Part shown: piece after piece, positions 23,606-32,026 of the stretch | Layout: each line of letters starts with the position of its first letter | Position numbering within the stretch: the first letter of the stretch is position 1 | Source of the DNA: DASYTH01 sp035942955 | GTDB lineage: Bacteria > Actinomycetota > Actinomycetes > Mycobacteriales > Pseudonocardiaceae | NCBI RefSeq assembly: GCF_035942955.1 | Contig: NZ_DASZCQ010000204.1 | Location: 32,867-96,866 of the forward strand | Reading direction: 5' to 3' | DNA length: 64,000 nucleotides | Notes under the pieces: generated by a model | Told to the model about the DNA's origin: nothing | Databases searched by the model: none | The model's input: the letters and a program-made list of their open reading frames with translations, nothing else | Made by a program: the position numbers and the translations under genes

Positions 23606-24811
23606 TTACTTCAGTTCCGCCGAGGTCTTGCCGAGCAGGCGGCGGGCGATGATCAGTTGCTGGATTTGTTGGGTGCCCTCGAAGATGTCGAGGATCTTGG
23701 CGTCTCGGGCCCATTTTTCCAGCAGGCTGTTCTCCGAGTAGGCCAGGCTGCCGCACAGTTCGACGCAGCGGAGGGTGATCTCGGTGGCGCAGCGGCCGGC
23801 CTTGGCCTTGGCGTAGGAGGCGTGCAGCGAGTTGGGCTTGCCGTTGTCGGCCATCCACGCGGCCTCGAGGGTGAGCAGGTACATCGCCTCGAAGTCGGCC
23901 TCCATGGCCAGGAACGCGGCCGCGGCGGCGGGCTGGGAGTCGGCCGGGCGGTCGTAGTCGATCTCGATGCCGGCCTCCTCGAGCACGCGCCGGGTCTCCT
24001 CGAGAGCGGCGCGGGCCACGCCGACGGCCATGGCGGCGACCAGCGGGCGGGTGTTGTCGAAGGTCTGCATGACCCCGGCGAACCCCTGCTCGGTGTTGAT
24101 CTCGGGGCTGCCCAGCAGGTTCTCCTTGGGCACGCGCACGTTGTCCAGCCGCAGGTGCGCGGTGTCCGAGGCGCGGATGCCGAGCTTGTGCTCCAGCCGC
24201 ACCAGCTCGAACCCGGGGGTTCCGCGTTCGACCACAAAGGACTTGATCGCGGCCCGGCCCTTCGACTTGTCCACGGTGGCCCAGACGACGACCGCGTCCG
24301 CCCGCTCGCCGGAGGTGACGAAGATCTTCTCACCGTTGAGCACGTAGTGGTCGCCGTCCAGCGTCGCCGTGGTCCGGATCGCGGCCGAGTCGGAACCGCA
24401 GTCGGGCTCGGTGATGGCCATCGCGGCCCACTTTCCGCCGAACCGTTCGAGCTGCTCCTCGTTGGCCACCGAGGCGATCGCCGCGTTGCCGAGGCCCTGG
24501 CGCGGCATGGACAGCAGCAGCGCGACGTCACCCCAGCACATCTCGATCGTGCCGAGCGCCAGCGCGAGGTTCGAGCCGTTGACGACCTGCCCGTTGCCGC
24601 CCTTGGTGCTGCGCCGGACCCCGCCCGCGCCTGCGCCGCTGCCCGAGGCGTTCAATCCGTCCAGCAGGGCGGCCAGCGTGTCCAGCTCCTTGGGATAGGT
24701 GTGCTCGGCCCGGTCGTACTTGCGTGAGTTCGGCCGGAAGAACGCGGCCGCGGCCTGGTGCGCCCGGTCGACCAGCTGCTCGAACTTCCTGGGGATCTCG
24801 AGGTTGATCAT
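23606..24811 (-). CDS. Acyl-CoA dehydrogenase (FadE family), second gene of a FadE pair
   Basis: This flavoenzyme introduces an alpha-beta double bond into an acyl-CoA. ATG 24811 overlaps the stop of the upstream FadE (ATGA), so translation is coupled. At 401 aa it has family motifs in order: NLALALGTIEMCWGDVALLLSMP, MAITEPDCGSDSAAIRTTA (FAD/substrate), NGEKIFVTSGERAD, GIRASDTAHLRLDNVRVP and the C-terminal LCGSLAYSENSLLEKWARDAKILDIFEGT in segments, carrying the typical ILDIFEGTxQIQ end. The substrate is unknown. The two-gene arrangement may reflect a heteromeric enzyme, as known for several actinobacterial ACAD pairs. Confidence 0.9.
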   Translation of the reverse strand: MINLEIPRKFEQLVDRAHQAAAAFFRPNSRKYDRAEHTYPKELDTLAALLDGLNASGSGAGAGGVRRSTKGGNGQVVNGSNLALALGTIEMCWGDVALLLSMPRQGLGNAAIASVANEEQLERFGGKWAAMAITEPDCGSDSAAIRTTATLDGDHYVLNGEKIFVTSGERADAVVVWATVDKSKGRAAIKSFVVERGTPGFELVRLEHKLGIRASDTAHLRLDNVRVPKENLLGSPEINTEQGFAGVMQTFDNTRPLVAAMAVGVARAALEETRRVLEEAGIEIDYDRPADSQPAAAAAFLAMEADFEAMYLLTLEAAWMADNGKPNSLHASYAKAKAGRCATEITLRCVELCGSLAYSENSLLEKWARDAKILDIFEGTQQIQQLIIARRLLGKTSAELK

Positions 24812-26151
24812 ACGAGCACCGCGCCTTCCATCAGACCGATCGCCCGCAGGTCGCGGTACCACCGCTCGACCGGGTGCTCCTTGACGTACCCGTGCCCGCC
24901 GAGCAGCTGCACGCCGTCGCTGCCGATGGCCATTCCCTTGTCCGCACACAGTTTCCGGGCCAGCGCGACCTCCCTGGCGAACGGCCTGCCCTGCTCGGCC
25001 CGGCTCGCCGCGCGCAGCGTCACCAGCCGCATGCCCTCCAGCTCGGTGCCGATGTCGGCGACCTTGAACGCCACCCCCTGCCGGTGGCTGACCGGCTCGC
25101 CGAAGGCCACCCGCTCGTTGACGTACGGCACCACGTAGTCCAGCACGGCCTGGGCGGTTCCGACGGCGAGCGCGCACCAGCCCAGCCGGGCCAGCCGGAC
25201 GCACTCGGCGTACACAGTGGACGAAGCGTCACCGAGCAACGCCGTCGCCGGCACGGCCACCCGGTCCAACGTCAGCCGGCCGGTGCCGGCCGCGCGCAGT
25301 CCCATGCCGGGCTCCGCCTCGACGGTCACGCCGGAGCCGCCGGACTCCACGAGGAACAGTGCGGGGCCGCGGCCGTCCAGCTCGGCGGCGATCACGAACA
25401 GCTCGGCCGCGGCCGCCCGCGGCACGAGCGACTTCACGCCACTGAGGACGAACCCGCCGGAGCTGCGGTATGCCTTGGTACGCAAGGAGAACGGGTCGAA
25501 CAGCGGGTGCGGCTCCTGGATCGCCAGCGCCGCGGCCGGCGCGTTGTCCGCCACGAACGGCGGCAGGTAGGTGGCCTGCTGGTGCTCGTCACCCCACAGC
25601 ACGAGCGCGGTGCTCACCGCCGCCGGCGCCAGGCAGGCCACGGCCAGCCCGAGATCGCCGTGCGCCAGCGCCTCGGCCACCAGCGCGTTGGTGACCGTGG
25701 AGCGCTCGGCGCCCAGCCCGCCCAGCTCCTCCGGCACGCCGATCGCGGTGATCCCGAGCTCGGTGGCGGTGGCGAGGATCCCTTGCGGCGCCTCACACTT
25801 CGCGTCGGCGTCCGCGGCGATCGGGCGGAGCTGCTCGGCGGCGAACTCCACCACCGTGCCGCGGATCAGCTCCTGCTCGTCGGTCAGCGTGAGGTCGAAC
25901 AGGTCCCGGCGGTCGGCGGTCGGCAGGCGTTTCGGCGCGGTCAGCGTCCGCGTCGCGGCCCAGGTCCGGCCGGCCACCCCGATCGTCTGGAAGCCGGCCC
26001 TCGTCATCCCCGAGACGGCCCGCTCGAATGGACCCTTGAGCCCCAGCCGCTCGACGACCCGCGCCCCGGCCACCCGGTTGAGTGCGGACATGGCCACGCC
26101 GATGGCACTGCGCCGGGGCGGCGACGTCCCCGGCTCATGCTTGCTCGCCAC
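24808..26151 (-). CDS. Acyl-CoA dehydrogenase (FadE family), first gene of a FadE pair
   Basis: This 447-aa acyl-CoA dehydrogenase has an N-terminal extension of about 70 residues before the usual start of the fold (FDLTLTDEQELIRGTV). GTG 26151 is preferred over GTG 26178 because GGGGAGAGG lies just upstream. Conserved parts include AIGVPEELGGLGAERST, LAIQEPHPLFDPFSLRTKA, FVLSGVKSLVPRA and the C-terminal VQLLGGHGYVKEHPVERWYRDLRAIGLMEGA in segments. The usual SxTEPxAGSD FAD loop is replaced by QEPHPLFDP, so it may be the partner subunit that does not bind FAD alone. A tandem palindromic operator lies directly upstream. Confidence 0.88.
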   Translation of the reverse strand: MASKHEPGTSPPRRSAIGVAMSALNRVAGARVVERLGLKGPFERAVSGMTRAGFQTIGVAGRTWAATRTLTAPKRLPTADRRDLFDLTLTDEQELIRGTVVEFAAEQLRPIAADADAKCEAPQGILATATELGITAIGVPEELGGLGAERSTVTNALVAEALAHGDLGLAVACLAPAAVSTALVLWGDEHQQATYLPPFVADNAPAAALAIQEPHPLFDPFSLRTKAYRSSGGFVLSGVKSLVPRAAAAELFVIAAELDGRGPALFLVESGGSGVTVEAEPGMGLRAAGTGRLTLDRVAVPATALLGDASSTVYAECVRLARLGWCALAVGTAQAVLDYVVPYVNERVAFGEPVSHRQGVAFKVADIGTELEGMRLVTLRAASRAEQGRPFAREVALARKLCADKGMAIGSDGVQLLGGHGYVKEHPVERWYRDLRAIGLMEGAVLV

Positions 26152-26178
26152 TGCGAACCTCTCCCCGTGCTCCGGCAC

Positions 26179-26204
26179 TACTCGCGAGTATCTACTCTAG
26201 AGTA
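26179..26204. promoter_or_regulatory. Tandem palindromic operators TACTCnnGAGTA before the FadE pair
   Basis: TACTCGCGAGTA (26179-26190) and TACTCTAGAGTA (26193-26204; the palindrome extends to CTACTCTAGAGTAG) are two perfect copies of one dyad with centres 14 bp apart. They fill the 62-bp gap between the 2-hydroxyacid dehydrogenase stop (26214) and the FadE start (26151). The spacing suggests two TetR- or FadR-type dimers bound side by side at the promoter of the FadE operon. The regulator is not encoded next to it. Confidence 0.7.
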
Positions 26205-26213
26205 GGGTAAACC

Positions 26214-27170
26214 TCAGTGGCTCTTGTGCACCACGTTGCGCAGCTCACGGCCCTCGACGTACCGGATGAGGTTGTCCACGAACAACGCGACGAGCTCGTC
26301 GCGCCAGCCGACCACCTGACCCGACATGTGCGGCGAGATCAGCACGTTCTGCATTGTCCACAGTGGCGACGACTCGTCCGGACGCTCCTCGGCGAAGACG
26401 TCGAGGGCGGCGCCCGCGATCCGGCCCCGCTGCAGCGCGGCCACCAGATCGTCGTGCACCACCAGGGCGCCGCGGCTGACGTTGATCACCCGGGCCGCCG
26501 GCTTCATGACGGCGAGCGTGGACGCGTTCACCATGCCCCGGGTGTCCTCGGTCAGCGGCGCCGCCAACACCAGGTAGTCGGTCCGGCGCAGCGCGTCGGT
26601 CAACCGATCCATCGGCAGCACCTCGCCGAGGTCGGGATCGCTGGGCCGGCCGAGCCGGCCGATCCCCGACACCCGCATGCCCACCGCGGCCAGCTTGCGC
26701 CCGATCGCCCGGCCGATCGTCCCGGTGCCGGCGATCAGCGCGGTCTTCCCGGCCACGCGCTCGGTCTCGCGGGCGTGCCACGTCCCGTCGTCCTGCCGGC
26801 GAACCCGTCCCGGCAGGTCCTTGGCGAAGGCCAGCACCAGCCCGAGCACGTACTCGGCGATCGGCTCGTCGAACAGTCCACGCGAGGTGGTCACCAGCAC
26901 GTCGCTGGCGATCAGCTCACCGGGCAGCACCTGGCCGGTCCCCGCGCTGGCCGAGTGCACCCAGCGCAGCCCGTCGGCCTTGGCCCAGGCCCTGGTCAGG
27001 GCGTTGGACTGGGTGCGCCAGATGAACAGCACGTCCGCGCCGGGCAGCTCGTCGGCCAGCCGCTCGCCCGTCGCGTAGCGCACCGCGGCGCGCTGCTCGA
27101 CGGCCGCCATGCCGGGTGGCCGGTCGGCGCCGCAGAGCACCACCACGGTCGGGCGGGACGGCTGCTGCAT
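26214..27170 (-). CDS. D-isomer-specific 2-hydroxyacid dehydrogenase
   Basis: This 318-aa NAD(P)-dependent oxidoreductase would reduce a 2-keto acid such as glyoxylate or hydroxypyruvate, or oxidise a 2-hydroxyacid. The start ATG 27170 gives MQQPSRPTVVVLCG. The Rossmann loop is GTGTIGRAIGRKLAAVGMRV. The catalytic residues appear in NVSRGALVVHDDLVAAL (Arg), DVFAEERPDE (Glu) and SPHMSGQVVGW (His). The closest type by feel is the GhrA/SerA-like branch without an ACT domain. It ends just upstream of the FadE operon on the same strand but is separated by the palindromic operators. Confidence 0.88.
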   Translation of the reverse strand: MQQPSRPTVVVLCGADRPPGMAAVEQRAAVRYATGERLADELPGADVLFIWRTQSNALTRAWAKADGLRWVHSASAGTGQVLPGELIASDVLVTTSRGLFDEPIAEYVLGLVLAFAKDLPGRVRRQDDGTWHARETERVAGKTALIAGTGTIGRAIGRKLAAVGMRVSGIGRLGRPSDPDLGEVLPMDRLTDALRRTDYLVLAAPLTEDTRGMVNASTLAVMKPAARVINVSRGALVVHDDLVAALQRGRIAGAALDVFAEERPDESSPLWTMQNVLISPHMSGQVVGWRDELVALFVDNLIRYVEGRELRNVVHKSH

Positions 27171-27560
27171 ACCCCGATGGTGCCCCGCGCCGCCGCCGAA
27201 AGCATCTGCGTAACTAATCGAGTGCGATCGGTGACGTTTTGGAATGCCGACCGCTCGCACGTGCGATTCGTTTTCCTTGCCCTGACATAAATCTGACCAC
27301 AAAGATTTTCCGATGGCGCCACCCGGGCTCACCGGATCGCCCGAAAGGGTCTGATTGCCGCCACGACCGGGCGGACTCCCCGCGTTCGGGACCTTGGACC
27401 CTGTCGGCCCCTCCGTTGAATCAGCAATTATCCCCGTGTGCAACCGAAGGATCCCGGGCCAGGGCCTTCCCCACCCGGCAGCGAGGCGCCGTCGTAGGGC
27501 CGTATCCCCGCCGGCGGCGGGTCGTTGTCGTGGTGGTGTTTGTCGACTTGAGGGGTTCGC
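27171..27560. other. Intergenic region between divergent dehydrogenase and sigma factor genes
   Basis: This 390-bp stretch must hold the promoters of the minus-strand 2-hydroxyacid dehydrogenase and the plus-strand sigma factor gene. It is less GC-rich than its surroundings around 27205-27320. I see no repeat, RNA gene, hairpin terminator or recognised operator, and no clear -35/-10 pair. Open frames crossing it are short and unconvincing. Confidence 0.5.
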
Positions 27561-28229
27561 GTGAGCTCGTCCGTGACATCAGATGAATCGCCGGCAGCCG
27601 GACTGCCCGAGTCGACGCCCGCGCCGGACCCCGGCGCCAGCTCCGACGCGATCTTCACCAGGCTGAAGAGCGCCGCCTTCCACGAGCTCGTCGCGGCCGC
27701 GCTGGCCGGCGACCCGGAGGCGACCGGCACCCTGTTCGTGTGGATCCACCCGGCGATCGTGCGCTACTGCCGGGCCCGGATCGGCCGCACCGGCGCCGCG
27801 TACTCGTCGGCCGACGACGTGGCCCAGGAGGTGTGCCTGGCGGTGCTCGGCGCGCTGCCGCGCTACGACGACGAGCCGGCGTCGTTCCTGCCGTTCGTCT
27901 ACGGCATCGCCGCGCACAAGGTCGCCGACCACTACCGGCGGGCCGGGCGGGACAAGTCCGAGCCCGCGGCCGACGTGCCCGACGGGATCGACCTGGAGGG
28001 CACCCCCGAGCAGCAGACCCTGCGGGCCGACATGCGGGCCCGGCTGGTCAGGCTGCTCGACACCCTCGCCCCGCGGCAGCGCGACATCCTGGTCCTTCGG
28101 CTGGTCGTCGGCCTGTCGGCGCAGGAGACCGCGGTGGCCATCGGTCTCACCGCGACGGCCGTCCGGGTGGCCCAGCACCGGGCGCTGGCCAAGCTGCGGG
28201 CCAGCCTGGCCGCCACCGAGTGGTTGTAG
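27561..28229 (+). CDS. sigD: RNA polymerase sigma factor, SigD/ShbA type (ECF-like)
   Basis: This 222-aa group 4 sigma factor starts at GTG 27561. Region 2 is clear (PAIVRYCRARIG, SADDVAQEVCLAVLGALPRY, LPFVYGIAAHKVADHYRRAGRD) and region 4 follows (LDTLAPRQRDILVLRLVVGLSAQETAVAIGLTATAVRVAQHRAL in segments). These motifs match mycobacterial SigD and streptomycete ShbA closely. No anti-sigma factor (RsdA) gene follows, unlike in mycobacteria; the next gene is a convergent methyltransferase. The N-terminal 35 residues are Ser/Pro-rich and poorly conserved. Relatives control housekeeping sigma expression or ribosomal and stationary-phase genes. Confidence 0.88.
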   Translation: MSSSVTSDESPAAGLPESTPAPDPGASSDAIFTRLKSAAFHELVAAALAGDPEATGTLFVWIHPAIVRYCRARIGRTGAAYSSADDVAQEVCLAVLGALPRYDDEPASFLPFVYGIAAHKVADHYRRAGRDKSEPAADVPDGIDLEGTPEQQTLRADMRARLVRLLDTLAPRQRDILVLRLVVGLSAQETAVAIGLTATAVRVAQHRALAKLRASLAATEWL

Positions 28230-28236
28230 CCGGTCC

Positions 28237-28857
28237 CTAGTCCAGGGCCCTTGCGCGCAGGTAGATCTGGACCTCGATGCGGCCCGGCTCCGCCTCGGCC
28301 TCGATCTCCTGCAGGTCGAGCACCTCGTACCCGGCGTCGGTGACCACCTGGCGGAGCGTGGCGGGCGGGTAGGCCGATACACCCGTTGGGGCGCCGAGAA
28401 AGACGATGGGGAACAGGTCGAAGTCCCCATGCACCATGGAGATCAGCAACAGCTTCGGCCCGCGCAGCCGGGCGCGGATCCGCTCGAGCAGCGGCGGGAT
28501 GTCCGCCCGCGGCAGCATGAGCAGCGCGAAGAACGCGACCACCGCGTCGAACTCGCCGAGCTCGTCGACGTCCCGCAGATCCTGATGCAGGTACCGCCCG
28601 CCGGGCGCCTGCTGCTCGGCGAGCTGGAGCATGACCTGCGACTCGTCGACGCCGACCACCTCGACGCCGGCGTCGAGCAGCTGCTTGGCGGTGGGCAGCC
28701 CGCTGCCGCACCCCAGATCCAGCACCCTGGCCCCGGGGGGGAGCTGCCGGATCAGCCACGCCCCCTCGGCGAGCTGCACGTCACGCTCGACAAAGGACTC
28801 GTCGTACCGCTTCCCGATCAGATCGAAGGCCGGCACGTTCTGTTGTTCCGTAGACAC
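28237..28857 (-). CDS. Class I SAM-dependent methyltransferase
   Basis: This 206-aa small methyltransferase starts at GTG 28857 (VSTEQQNVPAFDLIGKRYD). It has the SAM-binding motif ARVLDLGCGSGLPTAKQL, the acidic strand VVGVDESQVML, and the post-motif FDAVVAFFALLMLP. The C-terminal part has a YPPATLRQVVTDAGYEVLDL lid. It resembles UbiE/Methyltransf_25-type enzymes without a defined substrate. It is convergent with the sigma factor gene (7-bp gap) and divergent from the next methyltransferase. Confidence 0.85.
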   Translation of the reverse strand: MSTEQQNVPAFDLIGKRYDESFVERDVQLAEGAWLIRQLPPGARVLDLGCGSGLPTAKQLLDAGVEVVGVDESQVMLQLAEQQAPGGRYLHQDLRDVDELGEFDAVVAFFALLMLPRADIPPLLERIRARLRGPKLLLISMVHGDFDLFPIVFLGAPTGVSAYPPATLRQVVTDAGYEVLDLQEIEAEAEPGRIEVQIYLRARALD

Positions 28858-29037
28858 GCGCACAGCATGCCTCCCGGCCGGCCACCGGTCCAGCGGCCCC
28901 GGCCGCTTCCGGCGGGGAGGCCGGCCCGGTGTAGTCCGCTCGGCTGACCGCCGATACCCCGAACGCGGAATGACCGGATTCGAGCGCCGGATTTCGGAGC
29001 GGATATATTCGGCCGCGGCAGACGGGAGTCCCAGGTG

Positions 29038-29871
29038 ATGCTTCGCTCGCGGCTTCGGCGGTTCTTCGTCCGGGGCGCCGACGGGGCGGTCGAGGCGCCG
29101 TCGATCCTCGATGAGTACGTCACGTCGGCCCCGTCGCCGCAGAATGCGGTGGACGTGTTCGCCGGCGAGTGGTCGTCCCGGCTGCCGGCGCCGCTGGACG
29201 GCGTGCGGGCCGGTTCCATCCCGCTGTTCGAGGACGACCGCGTGGAATGGGCGTTGGGCCGGCTCGGCGACCTCACCGACCGCCGCGTGCTCGAGCTCGG
29301 TCCCCTGGAGGGCGGGCACAGCTACCTGCTCGAGCGGGCGGGCGCCATGGTGACCGCGGTGGAGGCGCAGACGCGGGCGTACCTGAAGTGCCTGATCGCC
29401 AAGGAGCTCCTCGACCTGCACCGGGTGCGGTTCCTGCTCGGCGACTTCGTGGAGTTCCTGCGGTCGACCGAGGAAACATATGACGTGGTTTTCGCCAGCG
29501 GCGTGCTGTACCACATGCGTAATCCCGTTGAGACACTTGAGCTTATCTCCACAGTGGCCGACCAGCTTTTCCTCTGGACGCACGTATATGACGAGGCGGT
29601 GGTCAACGGCAGCGAGTTGCTCGCGCCGAGATTCTCCACCCATGAGCGCGCGACCCAGGCCGGCCTCGAACACACACTGCACCGGTTCAATTACGAAAGC
29701 GCGCTCCGGCTCAAGGGTTTCTGCGGCGGAAGTGCCCGGTACAGCAACTGGTTGACCCGCGCCGACCTGTTCGCGGCGCTCACGCATTTCGGGTGGCGGA
29801 TCGAGGCGGTCGGGTTCGACCAGCCCGACCATCCGCACGGCCCCGCGCTGGCGCTGGTCGCCAGGCGTTAG
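29038..29871 (+). CDS. Class I SAM-dependent methyltransferase (DUF1698/CmoB-like)
   Basis: This 277-aa methyltransferase has RRVLELGPLEGGHSYLLER as SAM motif, MVTAVEAQTRAYLKC and YDVVFASGVLYHMRNPVETL, which resemble the tRNA-modifying CmoB/DUF1698 group and several natural-product methyltransferases. GTG 29035 directly precedes the chosen ATG 29038 and is equally possible. The middle of the gene (29460-29700) is visibly less GC-rich than neighbours (GAAACATATGACG, AATTACGAAAGC), a hint of horizontal origin or relaxed codon use. It ends six bases before the membrane protein gene, so the two are likely one unit. Confidence 0.82.
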   Translation: MLRSRLRRFFVRGADGAVEAPSILDEYVTSAPSPQNAVDVFAGEWSSRLPAPLDGVRAGSIPLFEDDRVEWALGRLGDLTDRRVLELGPLEGGHSYLLERAGAMVTAVEAQTRAYLKCLIAKELLDLHRVRFLLGDFVEFLRSTEETYDVVFASGVLYHMRNPVETLELISTVADQLFLWTHVYDEAVVNGSELLAPRFSTHERATQAGLEHTLHRFNYESALRLKGFCGGSARYSNWLTRADLFAALTHFGWRIEAVGFDQPDHPHGPALALVARR

Positions 29872-29877
29872 GGCGCG

Positions 29878-30993
29878 ATGACCGGGGCGGGCGAAGCGTA
29901 CGAGGTGCCGGTGTGGCAACCGAGCACGGAGGGGGCGGCCGTCGAGAGCGTGCCGTGGACGCGGGCCGGGGCGGACGTGCGGCGCGCGGCGGTGCGGATC
30001 TGGGTGGTGACCGTCGTGCTGGCCGGGACGTTCGGATGGTTGTTCGCGGTGGGCGCCTCGTGGGTCGCCGTCGTGCTGCTGGGCCTGGCGACCGTGGTTG
30101 GCTTGCTGCTGTCCGTGGTGCCGGTGCTGCTGGCCAGGTCGGAGCGGTCCGACAACCGGCTGCTGGAGTCGCAGCCGTGGCGGGTGGGCACGGTCGAGGT
30201 GTTCGCGCCGGAGGATCCCGACGAGGCCGGGTTGTTCGGCGGTGAGACGCGGCTGCTCGTGGACGGCACGATGTGGCTGAGCTGGTACCCGGCGCGCTGG
30301 GCCGATCAGCAGGTGCTGGCCCGGACCGGGCGGATCTGGCTGGTGGGGCCGAATGCCGACGGCAAGGTGCTGTTCTGCTCGGCCGGTCTCGCGGTGTCCA
30401 CCTCCACCGCCGAGGTGGTGGAAAATGCCGACGGGCCGGCCGTCCCGGTCCGGCCCGAGCAGGTGGCCCCGGCCCGGTTGCCGCGGGCGGCCGACGACCT
30501 CGTCGCGGCCGCGGGCCTGGCCAACGACCGGCGGGTCGCCCGCGCGCCGCTGTTCGCGCACCTGCTGGCGTTCCTCCCGGCCGTCGCCGCGCTGGCAATC
30601 GTCCTCGTCGACGACAACCCGCACCGGCTCGAGGGCATCATCGGGGTGGGCATCGTGGTCCTGCTGCTCGTCGCCAGCCTGCTGTCGGACGTGCGCACCT
30701 ACCTGACCTCCACCCGGATCGCGCGGCTCCTCGAATCCGGCCCGTGGACCGCGATCTCCGTGGCCCTCGACTCCCGCACGAAGCTCGTCGACCGAGTGAT
30801 CACCGTGCGGCTCCAGGCAATTCTCACCGACGGCCACATCACCTCGGTACGCCTGCGGTCCGGCTACCCGCTCCTGGCCAACATCGCCGAGACCGGACAA
30901 CTCTGGGTGGCCGGCGACCCCACCCCCGGCCGCCCCGCCGCCGCCGGCCTCCCCGGCTACCCGTTCGTCTCCCTCGCCCACATCGGACAGTGA
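29878..30993 (+). CDS. Membrane protein of unknown function
   Basis: This 371-aa protein has four hydrophobic spans in two pairs, near residues 38-85 (IWVVTVVLAGTFGWLF; VAVVLLGLATVVGLLLSVVPVLL) and near 225-275 (LLAFLPAVAALAIVLV; IIGVGIVVLLLVASLL). Soluble regions lie between and after. No known domain is recognised. It follows the methyltransferase gene with a six-base gap. Its 3' end (from about 30850) is present a second time, in altered form, at 31074-31235. Confidence 0.7.
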   Translation: MTGAGEAYEVPVWQPSTEGAAVESVPWTRAGADVRRAAVRIWVVTVVLAGTFGWLFAVGASWVAVVLLGLATVVGLLLSVVPVLLARSERSDNRLLESQPWRVGTVEVFAPEDPDEAGLFGGETRLLVDGTMWLSWYPARWADQQVLARTGRIWLVGPNADGKVLFCSAGLAVSTSTAEVVENADGPAVPVRPEQVAPARLPRAADDLVAAAGLANDRRVARAPLFAHLLAFLPAVAALAIVLVDDNPHRLEGIIGVGIVVLLLVASLLSDVRTYLTSTRIARLLESGPWTAISVALDSRTKLVDRVITVRLQAILTDGHITSVRLRSGYPLLANIAETGQLWVAGDPTPGRPAAAGLPGYPFVSLAHIGQ

Positions 30994-31030
30994 GGTCCTG
31001 CAGCAAGATCGCCGTGGAAACGACCGCCGC

Positions 31031-31240
31031 GCCGGGCGACCCCAGGCGACGAGGTTGGACAGCCAGACATTGATGCGCCTACGAGCTACCCGCTGCCGCC
31101 AACATCGCCCGAGACGGGACAACTCTGGGTGGCCGGCGATCCCACCCCCGGCCGCCCGGCCGCCGCCGGCCTCCGCGGCTACCCGTTCGTTCTCGCCCAC
31201 ATCGGACAGTGAGGTCCTGCAGCAAGATCGCCGTGCGACC
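31031..31240. pseudogene. Rearrangement scar: kstR fragment joined to a second copy of the membrane gene's 3' end
   Basis: Bases 31039-31068 repeat kstR bases 31411-31440 (CAGGCGACGAGGTTGGACAG is identical). Bases 31074-31235 repeat the last about 160 bp of the preceding membrane gene plus its 3' flank (TCGCCCACATCGGACAGTGA then GGTCCTGCAGCAAGATCGCC are shared), with scattered substitutions and small indels. Neither part is an intact gene. The remaining bases to 31323 show nothing I recognise. The whole 330-bp gap between the membrane gene and kstR is thus largely duplicated coding sequence. Confidence 0.8.
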
Positions 31241-31323
31241 GCCCGCGTTCTCGGTGATCCGATCTCCGTGACCGGGCGGTCAGGCCAGAAGTGGGCGCAG
31301 TCCGCTGGAACGCAACCGACGCG

Positions 31324-31971
31324 TCAATCCCGGAGCGGCGGACGAGTCAGGAGTAGGCGGACGGTCAGCTCGAGGCGATCGGCGACGTCCGTGGCGGAGG
31401 CGCGGCGGGTGACCCAGGCGACGAGGTTGGACAGCCAGACGTCGGTGATGACGCGGGCGATGGCGCGGTCTTCGTCGGTGGGGTCGGCGTCGGGGTGCAT
31501 GGCGCGGGTGAACATTTTGTCCATGAGTTTGCCGACGGTGTCCACCTCGGTGGCGGCGGTGGCGTCGGCGAACATGAAGGCGCGGGTCATGGCCTCGGTG
31601 AGGTGGGGGTCGCGCTGCATGGCGCGGGTGACCCGGCCGAGCATGAAAAGGACGCGCTCGTAGGGGGTGTCGCCGGGGATCGTGATGCGGTCGAGGCGTT
31701 CCTGGCCGCGCTCGAGCTCCCGGGCCAGGCCGGAGACCAGCAGGTGGATCTTGGACGGGAAGTACCGGTAGAGGGTGCCGAGGGCGACGTCCGCGCGTTC
31801 GGCCACGGCGCGCATCTGGACCGCCTCGAACCCACCCTTGGAGGCCAGCGCGATGGTGGCGTCCAGGATGCGCTTGCGGCGGTCGCGCTGGGCGGCGGAG
31901 CCGAGCTCGGAGTCGGTGAGCACGTTCAGCGCGTTGCCGCCTGAGGTGCGGGATTTCGGCGTCGTGGTCAT
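31324..31971 (-). CDS. kstR: TetR-family steroid-catabolism repressor KstR
   Basis: This 215-aa repressor of cholesterol genes is released by steroid-CoA thioesters in relatives. The helix-turn-helix covers RRKRILDATIALASKGGFEAVQMRAVAERADVALGTLYRYFPSKIHLL in segments at residues 32-78. The ligand domain keeps family motifs such as RAMQRDPHLTEAMTRAFMFAD and VWLSNLVAWVTRRASATDVADRL. The similarity to mycobacterial KstR is strong over its full length. It is divergent from fadE34 across a 55-bp gap that contains a KstR operator, so it probably autoregulates. Matching operators sit at four other promoters of the locus. Confidence 0.95.
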   Translation of the reverse strand: MTTTPKSRTSGGNALNVLTDSELGSAAQRDRRKRILDATIALASKGGFEAVQMRAVAERADVALGTLYRYFPSKIHLLVSGLARELERGQERLDRITIPGDTPYERVLFMLGRVTRAMQRDPHLTEAMTRAFMFADATAATEVDTVGKLMDKMFTRAMHPDADPTDEDRAIARVITDVWLSNLVAWVTRRASATDVADRLELTVRLLLTRPPLRD

Positions 31972-32001
31972 CCGGGTGGTCCCTCGTCTCGGCTACTAAA
32001 C

Positions 32002-32015
32002 TGAAACACGTTCTA
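32002..32015. promoter_or_regulatory. KstR operator between kstR and fadE34
   Basis: TGAAACACGTTCTA matches TnnAACnnGTTnnA. It sits in the 55-bp divergent promoter between kstR (start 31971) and fadE34 (start 32027), 11 bases before the fadE34 start, so bound repressor would block both transcripts. Confidence 0.9.
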
Positions 32016-32026
32016 TACTAGCCCCC

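Noticed and set aside
28237..31200. 987-aa minus-strand open frame across a methyltransferase and a membrane protein
   Set aside because: Only its last 206 codons are a real gene (methyltransferase starting at GTG 28857). The rest is antisense to plus-strand genes.
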